The notes: generated by a model not told the origin, from the sequence alone. A stretch of 64,000 nt of DNA from Cornus controversa (GCA_026545225.1 CM048845.1:17205001-17269000), one strand, 5' to 3'; positions 1 through 12,050 are shown, counted from the stretch's first letter. A program made the numbers and translations.

Positions 1-1230
1 ATTTCGAGTGATGATCATGTGCACCCATCTTGTAGCGTGTTCATGCATACGTGTGTCTATATACGCAACAACAAATGTATGAATTAATGTTCGATAGCTA
101 GATGGTTATTCTTTTCGTTTAAGATAAATTATTACATAATTCGGAATTACATGGTTCCGGCCAATTACAAGAAGTCACAATCAAATATATTAGATTTTTT
201 TTTTTTTAACTTTTTGAAAATGTGTCTTATTGTAATTGACGGAAACCATATAGTCTTAAACCATGTAAGAATTTCTCTTTCTAGAGTGTCATTTCAAATT
301 GTTATAGCGCTCAATAGATGCAAGACGTACTTTTGGAGAGGTGAGGAGGAAAATTCCCTAGACTTAGTCCTTTGGGGGAGGCAGTGGCCGTTTAGTCCGT
401 TGTCTTTTGAATAGTCGAAAATTGTAACAATTGATTTCGAGTTACGGTCATGTATGCCTATCTTCTAGCATGTTCATGCATATGTGTATCTTATACGCAA
501 TGAAAAATGTATGAATTATTGTTCAAGAAATGAGCTTGTTCACCTAACTCATTATTACATAGTCTAGGACTATATAGTCCCGGCCAATAACAAAAAAATT
601 CAATCATGTGTGTTTTTTTTTTTTTAACTTTTTGATAATGTCTTTTTGTGATCGACCGAAACCATGCACTCTCAAATCATATAATAATTTTTCTTTTTGG
701 AGTGTTTTTTCAAATTGTTACTACACCCAATAGGTGGAAGATGTACTTTTGGAGAGGTGAGAAGGATGAGTCCCTAGACATTTGTCCACTGGATAGTCCA
801 AAATTGTAACACATTGATTTCGAGTGATTATCATGTGCACCTATCTTATATGTATGTTCATGCATATGTGTATCTTATACGCAACGACAACGAACAAATG
901 TACGAATTGATGTTTGAGAAATTAACTTATTCAGCTAGATATTTATCCTTCCGGATTAGACTCTCTTCTCAAATAGTTATAGCGCCGGATAGCTGCAAGA
1001 TGACTTTTGGGGAGGTGAGGATGACGAGCCCCTAGACATAGTTCTTTGTGGAGGCAGTGGCCATTTAAGTACATTGGATGGTCGGAATATGGAACATATT
1101 GGTTTCGAGAGATGATCATGTGCACCTATGTTATAGGATGTTCATGCATCTATGTACGCAATGACAACTATGTGGATTGATGTTCGACAAATGAACTCGG
1201 TTCACATTGAATGCATCTATAATCACAAAT
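1..1230. repeat. Diverged tandem repeat array (satellite-like)
   Basis: Four units begin with a shared block around TTTCGAG at about positions 2, 435, 818 and 1103, followed each time by sequence close to ATCATGTGCACCTAT and then a TTCATGCATATGTGTAT-like block. Spacing is about 433, 383 and 285 bp, so the third unit has lost an internal part and the fourth is cut off near 1230. Units also share a poly-T followed by AACTTTTTGA and a GGAGAGGTGAGGA block. The array probably continues to the left of the window. Short ORFs in it lie in different frames in different units, so I do not regard them as genes. Confidence 0.75.
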
Positions 1231-1722
1231 TTTTATGAAACATCCAGCAATACACAAATTTTGAACCTTCTTTTTTTTTTTAAAAGATGGATAATGAAAA
1301 CCTACTTACGAGTATAGATGTCATACAATGATATAATAAGTCCATTTTGAATTTAAAATATAAGATAGAAATTTTGAAATTTTTTATATATATTTTTTAC
1401 ATTCTTTTAATTTCAACAAGAATAAGTGTCATTTGTTTATTTTATGGATCTCAAATCATAAGATTCTTATTTATTGGCAAGTAGACAAGTATTGATCTTA
1501 GAAAATATATCTTAATTACATGTTTCATATAAGCATCTCATTTTGCTTTTGAGGACCTTTTTTCATCATTTATTTTTAATATATATATATATATAATCAA
1601 ATGGCTTGTTGCCTAATGGTATACTTTCAGTTCCTCAAAGAGGAGGGGAGGAATTTTATCACCAGTGTGAGTAAAAATGTGTGTGAGTCCTCCAACTAAG
1701 AAAATATATATATGTATATGTA

Positions 1723-1754
<32 letters not shown>

Positions 1755-1951
1755 GATTATCTTTAATTTTCTTATTTTTTTCTATCTTAAATATGATTTT
1801 CATGAAGCTCATTACCATATGTCATAATTTTATGAACGAGTAGATTTGGAATGTTTTCTTCTTCTATCTTCTCCTCAGTGTGCATGCTTTTAATAAGATA
1901 AATTACACTCATCTCCCCTATAGATAGGTTAAATAACAGAGACATCTCATG
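1231..1951. other. Intergenic AT-rich DNA with (TA)n tract
   Basis: No coding signal seen. It holds AT-rich DNA, short TA tracts near 1580, and a longer TA/TG microsatellite around 1706-1755. The segment 1598-1690 has a CCTAATGGTATA block resembling the A box of tRNA-derived SINEs and ends in GTGTGAGT-type sequence, but no good B box is visible, so a SINE remnant is only possible. Confidence 0.4.
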
Positions 1952-2511
1952 TAGGGATGACAATTTGCCCCGCTCCGTTTAAAACCTATTTACGGAACCG
2001 TTTAAGAAAACGGGATGGGAATGAAGTTAGAGAAAATAACCCGCGTTTAAACGGGGCGGGGATGGGTGTAAGACCTTACCCCGACTAGTACCCGCCCCGT
2101 TTAAGGATATATATATATTTATACTTATATATATAATATATAGAGAAAATAGTAATAATGTATAAAAAAAATATTAATATTATATATATCATACAACTAT
2201 ACAAGTTTATTATATCAGTAATGGATGACTCAATATTATCCATTATGTTGCAAGTACTTAAATGTTTGTTTTTGGTATATATGTATCAAAATATCAGATT
2301 TATTATTATAAAAAATTTTGCATTAAAAAAAAATGTATAAACGGGGTGGGGCGGGGAAAGTTAAATGGTTATGAGAATGGGAAAGTCAAAACCCGCCCCG
2401 CCCCGCCCCGTTTATACATGATTGCGGGATGGGGACGGGGCGAAAAAAGTTAAACTGTTTCGGTTATGGGGAAGGCAAAATCCGCCCCGCCCCGTCTCGT
2501 TGCCATCCCTA
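1952..2511. mobile_element. hAT-type MITE, 560 bp
   Basis: Terminal inverted repeats start TAGGGATGACAA and end TTGCCATCCCTA. The flanks are ATCTCATG (1944-1951) and ATCTCATA (2512-2519), an 8-bp target duplication with one mismatch, the size typical of hAT elements. Both subterminal regions are packed with GGGGCGGGG / CCCCGCCCC runs around an AT-rich middle. No transposase is encoded, so it is non-autonomous. The GC-rich subterminal repeats stand out sharply from the surroundings. Confidence 0.85.
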
Positions 2512-2519
2512 ATCTCATA

Positions 2520-4094
2520 TGTTTTGAAAAATAACATTAGCCTTCCCTATATGCTGATTTTTTTAAAATTGATCTTTCCTGTCAATTTTTCATGTACAAA
2601 AATTACTTTAAAATTTAAAAAATATTCTTAAAATTTTTATATAATTAATTTTTTTAAAAACCTTTCACATGAGGTATAACTTTTGTAGTAATATAACTTT
2701 GCTTCTTTAATTTATTTTAATCTTACTTGTTAAAAAAAATTAATTAAAAGAAATTTGTACAGGAGTATAATTGCTAAAAAAATGTACAAAAAATGTGAGT
2801 TTTATTTTTGAAAATACAAGAAAAGTCTCTGTTATTTAGTTTATTTATAAAAAAATATATATATATAATTGTTTCTTTCTAATATTGTATATTAAAAATC
2901 AAATAAATATTGTATATTAAAAATTAAATAATAACAAGATCAAATGCATTAATTACAAATCACGTCCTTGTGAGAGGGCCTTGGAACCTTAGAGAGAAGG
3001 AACCCGTGGATGGATATGATTCCATCAATTATTAGTACACAGTCTACAACACACAGGGTCCATCATCTGACATTTTAAAAGTATCCCCTCCCCATGAAAT
3101 CATGAGAGCTAAAGTTCTGGTCTGGGGCAGACCCAGGGCCAAATCAATTGTACATATTAAAATAAAAAATTATAACATATTGTTATTTACAGTATAAGCC
3201 TTAATATAAATTTATAATGCCAAAAATAAAATTTAAGATGAGATTTTTTATTATATGTCCATCGACAAAGAATAATGCATAATCCAATATTAATTGCAAA
3301 CAGATGGTTTAAATATGTAAAAATATTTAGAAAACCAAGAAATGATAAAAATATCCCTTCCAATACTTTCATTGAAAGAGTCTTATCGTCGTATCTCCAT
3401 CCTACATTCCTACGCCTAGCTACTAAAGGTGATGTTATAGTATCGAAAATATCGGCCAAAATATATTGAAAATGAGTTATTATAATGAACCTTTTTTTTT
3501 CTTTTAATTACTAGTAAATCAATCAAATTTAACTAATTAAATAAATTAAACATCTTATTTATTACTATATCATAACCAATGCTACAAAAAAATTATATAA
3601 GATTGATATCCACAAAAGATATATTGTCTTGCTTGATCTATTAATTAAAATATGAAGTCAATAACTCTTAAGTTATTTTAAAGATAAAGGAGACATGCAA
3701 ATTTCTTGTCAAGATAGAAAAAAAAGTAGAATATTAAGAGGACAATTCTACTTAGGCATAATTGTTAGACTTAAACTTTTAGATTCATTGGATGCATGTA
3801 GTAGGTTCCATCACAGTTCCTCACCACATATATTTCATGGATGAGAAAGAATAGGCTTGACAATCCTAGCTAACAATTGTCTAATTATCATTTTTCATAT
3901 TAAAATAATTTTGACTGTAATTTTTGCCAGGAGACATTAAATAATAAAATTGCTTTTCGAAATGAAAAGTGTAAACTGAATATTCCAAAAGAAAAATTAC
4001 AATTGTATGATTGACATAAATGTATTTTTTGATAAGTTTTCTTTTGTATTGTTTAACCGATTTAGTCCTTAGATGAGTAGTCTTGCTCTTAAAT
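2520..4094. other. Intergenic DNA, no supported gene
   Basis: AT-rich sequence. A 90-codon minus-strand reading frame at 3187-3459 starts with MADIFDTITSP and turns hydrophobic. I recognise no domain in it and it has no supporting exon neighbours, so I leave it as an unexplained frame rather than a gene. Confidence 0.4.
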
Positions 4095-4309
4095 AATGTT
4101 TGAGTACTTAGAACTGTGCTTATTAATGGTGAGAGTGGAGATCTGATTCACTTGTCTAGGGGTCTAAGGCAGGGAGATCCTCTCTCTCCCTACCTATTTC
4201 TATTATGTATAGAAGGATTTTCATTGTTGTTAAACCAATCAACAGGTAATAAACAACTCATTGGAATTCAAATTGAAAGGGGACTGAGCCCAATTACCCA
4301 TTTATTTTT
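4095..4309 (+). pseudogene. LINE reverse transcriptase fragment, 5' part
   Basis: The translation contains RGLRQGDPLSPYLFLLC followed by an EGFSLLL segment and IGIQIERG, the well-known block of plant L1-type (LINE) reverse transcriptases just before the catalytic F-A-D-D box. The upstream endonuclease and N-terminal RT are missing, fitting 5' truncation or decay. The frame is cut exactly at a 9-bp target duplication by a MULE-like element and resumes at 5794. Non-functional. Confidence 0.85.
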
Positions 4310-5784
4310 GGATAAATTACACTGATCTTCCCTAAAGTTCAGTCAATATACACCAACACCCCCTCTTGTTCGTCATATTACACTAACCTCCCTTGAGATT
4401 TGAATTCGAGATAACACAAACCTCCATTTCGTTAGTGGTCAACACAGTCAATGACTGAAAATTATGATGTCAGTAATTTGTATATTTTAAATTTCAGTTC
4501 TACCATTGAAAAACATGTAAAGATGTAATTATCCCTATGAAATCACATGAAATACTTAGATACCTTTTTAAACTGAATAAAAGTTAACAAAATTGTCCCC
4601 TTCTCCAACGAAGGTTACCAGCGATAATTTCTGGTGGCAAGTAGAGAAGTGATAAAATATTTTTTTCTTTCTTTTTTCTTTTCATTATCACCCTCTCTCT
4701 ACTTTCTCTCTCTTCACTTAATTCAATCAAGAGTTAGGATCTTGAAATTAGAAAGTTTAATTGTGTGGTTTGGCTTGAATGGAATATATATGTGGTTTTA
4801 GAATTGGGTTTAGAAGAATCCTTTCTCTAGGAGTTAGCTCAGCCATGGCTAGTAGGAAAAACCCGTAGGCTAGTGCCGTTGAAAAGGCTCGGCGGGAGCG
4901 GACTCGTGATGGTGTGGATCGCCTTGTTACACAACTGAAGAGATGCCTACGTCAAAGCCACTCCAAGGGATTCGGTTGTACAATCCTCGTTGGAGGTGGG
5001 TAGCAAGCTTAGATCAGCGAGTGAAGTAACTGAACGAGCTTAGGGTCCGCCACAGGAATAGGGAATAGCAAGGGAACAGCAGAGGGTTAAATTATTTGAA
5101 TTGGAGATTCTGGATACAATTTATGTAATAATTTTTTTTTCTTTTTGATTTTTTTTACATTTTTAAAAGTCACAATACAAAAGTTTGTTATTTTAATTAC
5201 ATACATAAATACACACACACACACACACACATTGTTATACAAAATTACAGAGCCAAGTAGTCAACCCTTATATAAAAGCTAGTATAGCCCGCCAACCCAT
5301 TTATTCTTTTTAATTTATGGCCACGTCTCTAAAAAAAATTACAGTTGTTCCTTGGTAACATACATAAATATAAACCATTTCAATTCATGGATTTGTTTGC
5401 TAAATTTGTGAATAACAGACTCTTAACTTATTTATTTAAACTACAATTGGGTTTAAGTTGTCAAAAATATTTTATTTTTCATCAAAATTAGATTTTGTTT
5501 TCTAAATGAACAGTTAAGCTAATCGGTGGTGTTAATGGCGGTGGAGCGAAAGGAGAAGGATGAGCAGACGTTGGAATACAATTGGGTAATTTTATCTTTT
5601 CGCTTTGCTTTATTTATGAACTAAAATAATATTAAAAAAATGAAGACAAAAAGATAATTTTGTTACTTCTGTTAATGACATCTATCTCATAACTCTAACA
5701 AGGGAGGTTAGTGTAATTTGACAAACAAGAGGGGAGGTCAGTGTATATTAATTAAACCTCAGATGAGGTCAGTGTAATTTACCC
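4310..5784. mobile_element. MULE-like non-autonomous element, 1475 bp
   Basis: Begins GGATAAATTACACTGA and ends TCAGTGTAATTTACCC, so the two ends are inverted copies. The similarity continues inward for roughly 85 bp, including ACACTAACCTCCCTT on the left matched by AAGGGAGGTTAGTGT on the right. The same 9-bp sequence TTTATTTTT lies on both sides (4301-4309 and 5785-5793), as expected for Mutator-like elements. No transposase is visible. The interior at about 4850-5090 is less AT-rich than its surroundings and contains short open stretches, so a captured host gene fragment is possible. A (CA)n tract lies near 5211-5231. Confidence 0.85.
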
Positions 5785-5793
5785 TTTATTTTT

Positions 5794-6235
5794 TATTGAT
5801 GATGCAATTCTCTTTTGCAGGGCAAATAAACTTGAGGCATCTTCCTTGAAATCTATTTTGACAACCTGTAACAATTTTTCGGCCAATTGGTAAATTATGA
5901 CAAATCTGATTTGTACTTTAGCTCTAATGCTAGTTAAGATTTGAAGGAGAGTATGAGGAGGTTTTTTTAAATCCAAAAGGCAGGTTGGGTCAACAAATAT
6001 TTGGGGTTGCTTGCTGAGAGGTCCAAATCAATTTCTTTGAAGTATTTAATGGAGAAAATAGTAACTAAAGTTCAAGTTCTTAAGACAGATCTTATTTCAA
6101 GAGCAGGTAGAGAAGTTCTTTTTGTGACTTACATGGTGCAGAAATTGTTCAGTCAATTTAGTGTGGGATATTATTCCTTATACGTAGAGGGGATGAATAG
6201 GTCTTCTTACTCAATTTTTATAATTGATTAATTAC
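5794..6235 (+). pseudogene. LINE reverse transcriptase fragment, 3' part
   Basis: Resumes the LINE frame with FIDDAILFCRANKLEAS, where IDD corresponds to the F-A-D-D catalytic block. After several stops it continues through NKYLGLLAERSKSISLKYL and KVQVLKTDLISRAGREVL, conserved downstream RT and thumb motifs of plant LINEs. Internal stops show it is dead. Together with 4095-4309 it is one LINE copy that was split after insertion. Confidence 0.85.
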
Positions 6236-7440
6236 CCACTAATAATATTAATTAAACATCCAAACCAATCATAAAATAAATAAAACAAGTAAGGATGTTA
6301 GAGATGACATAAAAAATTTCACATAAAAACCCATAACAGAAAAAAAATCACACCTCCAAAAAAAGTAATTCACTATCTCAAAGCAAAGTACAACAGATTT
6401 TGTCCCAGACTCACACTAACTCTGTTCTAACAAGAACTTGGTGCTGAATGCCTCAAGCTTACTCTTCTGAATCTTTTTCCATTTATTGTAGAATTTAGAT
6501 TAATGCCGCAATCCTCACAGAAGAGTTTCTAGAAAAACACAAAATTTCCATAAACAAACTATCCCTTTCGTAGTGTTTGTTTCTCTTCCTTTTAAAGAGA
6601 TAGAATCAAGTTGAATCAAAGAATCAATATTGTTGCACTGGTTAAAATATGTATCTTGATATATACTCCAAAGATTCCCTTGATCAAATTGAGAAGAGCA
6701 TAACTACTTAAACACTTTGTGTGTGTGAGCTCTCAAAAATATATTCTAAAAATATTTTCTCTTATAAATCTCTCTTTAATTTTCAAAATTACATTTTCTC
6801 TTTTCTGTATTGTCTCATTTAAAAGCTTAGTTAGATTGAAGTAATAAGAGGTATTTATAAATATAGAGAGTCGTTCGATTACTTGGAAAAAAAGTTGAAA
6901 AATGAACTAGGACTTCCAATAAAGTTGAACTGATATAGAAACAAAAATCAGATTTAAGAAAAAACCCTGCACATATCAGCCAAGTGCGGCCAGTCCTAAA
7001 TATTGGGGGACTGGTTTGACTTTGCGAACCTGCAGAAAAAACAAAGTCCCAAGAAAAGTTGGATTGGTGCTAAAAATTTGGCACTGATGGGACATAGAAA
7101 ATGTACAATTTTGCTTTAAAACACATTTTTCTAAGTCCTAACACCAACCAAACTCCAAACATAGTGTCCTCACTCACATACTTAAAGAAATTTTGAGAAA
7201 AGAGAGATTGAAAAACATGATCCCATTATTCAATAGGTATTGTGTGACTGTTTCACTATATATAGAACAATGTGTGCAACTATTATGCTTAAATTTAGGA
7301 GAAAATCATGTACATAAAATAATTAAGAGAAAATCATGGAGAGAGAATCATGCTATCTTTTCACAGTTGCATTTCCATTCTGATTCGAGATTATTCAAAT
7401 ATATGATTGTGTTCTAACTAGAACCTGGAGAATTTAGAAG
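6236..7440 (-). mobile_element. Possible LTR or terminal region of a Ty1/copia element
   Basis: Lies directly downstream, on the minus strand, of a copia RNase H remnant, where the 3' LTR would be expected. The sequence TTCTAACAAGAACTTGG near 6427 resembles TTCTAACTAGAACCTGG near 7412, hinting at a repeated terminus. No clean TG...CA borders were found. The assignment rests mainly on position. Confidence 0.35.
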
Positions 7441-7838
7441 ACCCATTTTGGCATGTAAATGAATAAGGACTACCATGGTAAATCCTTGCTGAAAATATCA
7501 ACAATTTTATTATTAGAACAAACATAGCAAGTGATCAATGAGCCTAGTGCAACCTTCTCACATAAATAATGATAATCAACTTCAATGTGTTTTTTTTCGG
7601 GCATGAAAAAATAGACTAACTATCATGTAGAGTGCATACATGTTGTCACAAAATAAAGTTGATGGTTGTTGTAGAGGGATTCTAATGTCTTTCAAAATAA
7701 ATGAAAGACAGTAACTTCAATTGCAACTAAGGCAAGGGCCCTATATTTAGCTTCGACGCTTGATCAAACAACCATAGTTTTCTTTTTATTAGACCAATAG
7801 ATATAGTTACCACCCAAGTATATAAAAAAATTTGTGGT
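7441..7838 (-). pseudogene. Ty1/copia RNase H remnant
   Basis: Minus-strand translation shows an SSVEAKYRALA block, the S-S-x-E-A-E-Y-x-A motif of copia RNase H, preceded by GGNYIYWSNKK and followed after frameshifts by IVDIFSKDLP, the A-D-I-F-T-K motif near the pol terminus. Several stops are present. It is cut at its upstream side by the start of gypsy LTR A at 7839. Confidence 0.75.
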
Positions 7839-8573
7839 TGTAAGAATCGTGACCATTTTTGGCCGATTTTCTTTTTATTTCATTTAAATAAAAATAAATG
7901 ATTAAAATGATTATATATGTGTTTAAAATATAAAATACATGTTTAAGAACCTTTATAAGTATTTGAAAAAATTTTGGGAGCATTTGAAAAAAAGTTAACT
8001 TTTTCGGGTCAAGTGGGCCCAGGACACGGGTCCCACAGGCCTAGAAAATTTGAAAGTGTTGGAATGACACCAAATTTGATAAGTAGATTAAATAAAATAT
8101 TTGATGCACTACAGAATTGATTTTGTGTCTGTAGGAGTTACAAAAATCAAAAACGGAGTCCTGGAAGGTTTAGTGAGTGGTTAGTGCCATTTTTATAAAT
8201 ATGATAGCTAGGTCTAGAAATAACAAACTAGAGAATTAAGCAATTCATTCTCTCATTCTCCAACAGTCGTGAGAGAGCAATATAGATACACATATATCTC
8301 TATATCTTCTTCTTTCCTTCTCCATTTAATTCGAGAGATTTGGGTCCATAATTAAAAGGTGTCGAAGAAGAAGAAGTTGGTCTATGCATTGAGGGCTCAA
8401 GTTTGATCTATCCGGAATTAAATTTGGAAAAACTTGAATTTTTGTAAGAAATTGGAAAAATCATTTGGAAGTTCTTCCAAATTAAGGTAGGGATGTCCAA
8501 CCCATGAAATCTGGGATTTTTTGTGAGTATATTGGTTCTTAATAGCAATCAATTAGTTATATGAGTATAATTA
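7839..8573 (+). mobile_element. Gypsy LTR A, first part
   Basis: Starts TGTAAGAATCGTGACC, the same start seen in LTRs B, C and D of this window. It contains a promoter-like segment and a TCTCTATATCTTCTTC stretch, then AGGTAGGGATGTCCAA, shared with the other copies. It is interrupted after AATTA (8569-8573) by solo LTR B and resumes at 11186. Belongs to a Ty3/gypsy chromovirus-like family. Confidence 0.85.
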
Positions 8574-9782
8574 TGTAAGAACCGTGATTTTTTTAACCGT
8601 GATTTTTTTTTTAAGCCAATTTTCTTGAATTTTCATTTAATTGTCATATTAAGACATTAAATGATTGTATATACATTTTAAATGTAAAATGCATGTTTAG
8701 ATAACTTATTTAAGGTTTGGAGAATAATTCGAGCAATTGGCATAAGTTAAATTTTTCGGGTTTGGTCAATCCATGGGCGCGGGCCCCGTGGGCTCAGAAA
8801 ATTCAAAAGTCTCGGAATGATATCAAATTTGGAGGGTAGCTTAAATAAAATATTTGACGCACAACGGAATTAATTTTATATCAATCGGTGTTACGAAACT
8901 TCGAAAATAAGCCCGGAAAGGCTTAGTGAAAAGGTAATGGCATACTTGTAATTATGAGTAGGTCATTTAGGCTATAAATAGCCATGAGAACTGAGCCATT
9001 CTCACTCTATTATCCCAGCCGTGTAAGCATCTGTACATATATATATACACATAGCTTCTTCATCTTCTTCTTTTCTTCATGGATATTGAGGAGTCTTGAG
9101 TGAGAATTTGAGTTCGTCGAAGAAGGAAGAAACGATCTACGCGTTGAGGGCTTGAGATTAATCGGTCCAAAATCAATTTTTTAGAAGGTTGATCTTTTGG
9201 GTGAGATTTGAGAAAATTCAATTGAAAGCTCTTCCAATTTGAGGTAGGGATGTCTAAACCATAAAATTTGGGGTTTTTACGAGTATATTGGTTGTCCATG
9301 ACAACCAATTGATTATGTGGGGTAATTACATGTTCTTCAATGTTCAAACATGCTATTCTTACCATTTAAATGTGATTTTACTGTTGGTTGATATAATTGT
9401 AAGTTTATAAATGCCTTAGAGGAATTTATAAGCATGTTGGAATTGTTTGTAAATTTATTTGGTGGGTTCATGTGTAATTGTGAAGGTGACTCTTGTGTGT
9501 TTGATAAATTGCTTTAGAGACATATTTTATTGTAAGGTATGATTTTATTGTCAAATTTGTGAAATTGGTGAAATGTGAAGGATACGTGGTTATGTGAGAT
9601 ATGGGGTTGTGAAGTATGTTCATTGTAAACACCTATGGTGCTTAAATGAGAACTTGTACAAATGTGATCGTTAAATGCCTCATTGATTGTAGTTGATGAA
9701 TGCACATTGGATAAAATTGTAGGGTTCATCTTTATTGGCATGGTGAGGGAGGCGAGCGTAATGTGGACGGTGGAATCCATTC

Positions 9783-9922
9783 GGTAAAACGGCGAGGTAT
9801 TTTGGTAAAGGTAACCCTCATGAGGTATTCCGGTTAAGGTACCCTCATAGATTGATGTGTAGTGAGGTATTCCAGTAAAGGTAACCCTCAAGAGGTATTC
9901 CGGTAAAGGTAACCCTCTATAG
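9783..9922 (+). repeat. About 31-bp tandem repeat inside LTR B
   Basis: Four or more imperfect copies of a unit containing GAGGTATTCCGGTAAAGGTA followed by ACCCTCA. Related but shorter forms of the block occur at the equivalent place in LTR A (about 11600-11740) and LTR C (about 30640-30820, minus). Confidence 0.7.
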
Positions 9923-10664
9923 GTGAAATTGGAGATCAATGGATGTGTGGAAATGATGGGGGAGTTGTGCTTATCATGTTACATTTTTACTTTGCTTATG
10001 ATATGGTTGTGTTATATGTATAATTGTTCAACATGTTAAATGCAAATGTATGTTTACATAGTATTCACGAATCTTGCGCAATTGTGTTTTTGATGTTCCT
10101 ACTGAGCCGTAGTGGTGCTCACCCCTTTATTCTAAACTCTTTTACAGATAAGGCGCCGATGATAGATGGGACTTGAGTATCCAAGTGGAACTTCTATCAT
10201 ATTTTGATGTATTTTGGGACATTGTATTTTTGGCTATCCATGCCGGTTTGTGACACGTTATTAATCTAGTTGTAGTCATGGTTGGATTTTTAGCATTTTT
10301 TTACTTCATGCAAGAAATCCTTGTAATGACTATGAACTTGGAAGCCACTTGGATTTGAGATGTATATTTTGGACCCAATGAATGTTTTGGGGTTATATAC
10401 ATGTTGTAATTACATTATCATATATGTAACTTATATTTTCCATTTGAACCTTGTATGTATAAAGATGAGGTTGGTTAATGGGAATGAATTATGGATTGTG
10501 TAGTCTTTGTGATTCAAATATATTATTTGATAAATGGGTATGATTATATGGTGTTTCTAGATGGTTTGGGTGTTGTTGGATGAGTTGTATGTGTTGGAAA
10601 AGTTTAGATATGAGTGTTGGGGTGAATTTTTGTTTAAAATGTGTAAAATGGAGTTCCCAGGTTG

Positions 10665-10806
10665 AATTAGACGACTGATTACTTTCTATAAGTCCACTAA
10701 CGTTGACAGAACATTTTAGAGCTTTCTAGAGCAGCAAATTAGTCGACTAATGCACTTCATAAGTCGACTGATGCACTCATAAGTCAACTGACAAGTCGAC
10801 TAATGT
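10665..10806. repeat. Array of AGTCGACT-type palindromic motifs in LTR B
   Basis: AGTCGACT or one-base variants occur repeatedly, separated by short spacers such as AATGCACTTCAT and GATGCACTCAT. The motif is its own reverse complement. The array ends about 380 bp before the LTR end, and the DNA just after it is homologous to LTR E, which carries a different motif array at the same place. Confidence 0.7.
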
Positions 10807-11185
10807 AGATTTTTAAATTTTGAAATAGGCATAACTTGGTCATTTCAAACCCAAATCAAGTGATTCTTTTTTTGAAACTGAGTATTTTTGGATTCCCTAT
10901 CCAATGGTGTAGGTTTCAGCTTTAGATTCTAAACAAACAAAGTGATGAGTCCTGAAAGTGAGTTGAGTTAACTTGGAATGAGTGAAGAGGTGAGTGTGTT
11001 GTGCACATGGGATTCCATATTGAGAATGACCCTTGAAATTAATGGTTTTGATGTATAAGAAATGCTTCCACTGTTTATGTATGATTTGTGTTGTTGACCT
11101 TTGGAACACGTTGGGTGAACGGGTTCACACTCGGGATTTGGATCGGTCCGGGGAGTCCCGGTGGTCCGAATTTTGGGTCATGACA

Positions 11186-12050
11186 AATTAGATGTCTTTC
11201 AAGGTTGAAACATGCTAGATTATACTACTTAATGATTTATCAATGTTTAATGATGTCATTACATGTATATAATTGCCTTAGATGACTATATAAGGATGTT
11301 AAGATTGAATTGTGAAGTAATTACGCGTATTCAAGTATAATTGTGAAGGTGAAACTTATATGTTTGATATATTGTCTTGGAACTATGTTTAAGTGTAAAG
11401 TATGATTAATCACCAATATAAGTGATATGAAATGTGCAATATGTGAAGCATGTTCAATGTGATGTTATAATAAATGCTACATTAGTTTGAATTGTATGTT
11501 CACATCTAGTATTTGCATTTGGAATCCATCTTCATTCATTGGAAAGCATATGGTGAGGGTGGTGAGCTCAATTGGGCGGTAAAATCATCTTGATAAGTAG
11601 TGAGGTAATCCGGTCAAGGGAACCCTCATGGGAGTGATTCGATAAAGGAGCTCCGATTAGATGGAAGAGGATACTCTCTAAAAATGGAGTCCTACGATGA
11701 GGTGATCTAGTCAAGGAGCCTCGGTTAGGTGGGATTGGGTGGCCCGTAAAACTGGAACCCAATAAATAAGTGGAGAGTATGAGCGAGTTATGCATATTAT
11801 GTTGCATTGTAAATTACTTGTGATATGGTTGTAATGTACGTGTATTTCCTTAACATGATTAAATGAAAAATGTATATTATGTGGTATTTATGGTATTTGC
11901 AGAATTGTGTTTTAGACATTCCTACTGAACGTGTTGTACCTTATCGCATGAGTATTAACTCTTTCAGGAAATAAGAAAGAAGTGATAGAATCTCCCCAAT
12001 GGTAAAGTTGGCGTGGAGCGGTGACCTTTGAGTCAAAAATGGCTCCGAAA
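11186..12050 (+). mobile_element. Gypsy LTR A, second part, 3' truncated
   Basis: Continues LTR A after the AATTA duplication. Runs parallel to LTR C through GATTATACTACTTAA, the pseudo-repeat block near 11600-11750 and the GAGTATTAACTCTTTCAGG segment, then similarity stops near 12050. Compared with LTR C, roughly the last 1 kb is missing. Confidence 0.75.

Larger units (their letters stand above)
8574..11185 (+). mobile_element. Gypsy solo LTR B, 2612 bp, nested in LTR A
   Basis: Borders are TGTAAGAACC and GGGTCATGACA, and the 5-bp duplication AATTA flanks it on both sides (8569-8573 and 11186-11190). LTR C carries the matching uninterrupted sequence (ATAATTAGATA on its own strand), which confirms the insertion point. 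No internal domain lies between LTRs, so this is a solo LTR left by LTR-LTR recombination. ORFs inside it are not genes. Confidence 0.92.

Noticed and set aside
9783..9922. CRISPR-like array of spaced repeats
   Set aside because: Repeats are imperfect, there are no unique spacers of constant length, no cas genes, and the DNA is a plant LTR.
9514..9939. Minus-strand ORF of 141 codons
   Set aside because: Antisense to solo LTR B and built on its 31-bp tandem repeat; an LTR is not expected to encode it.
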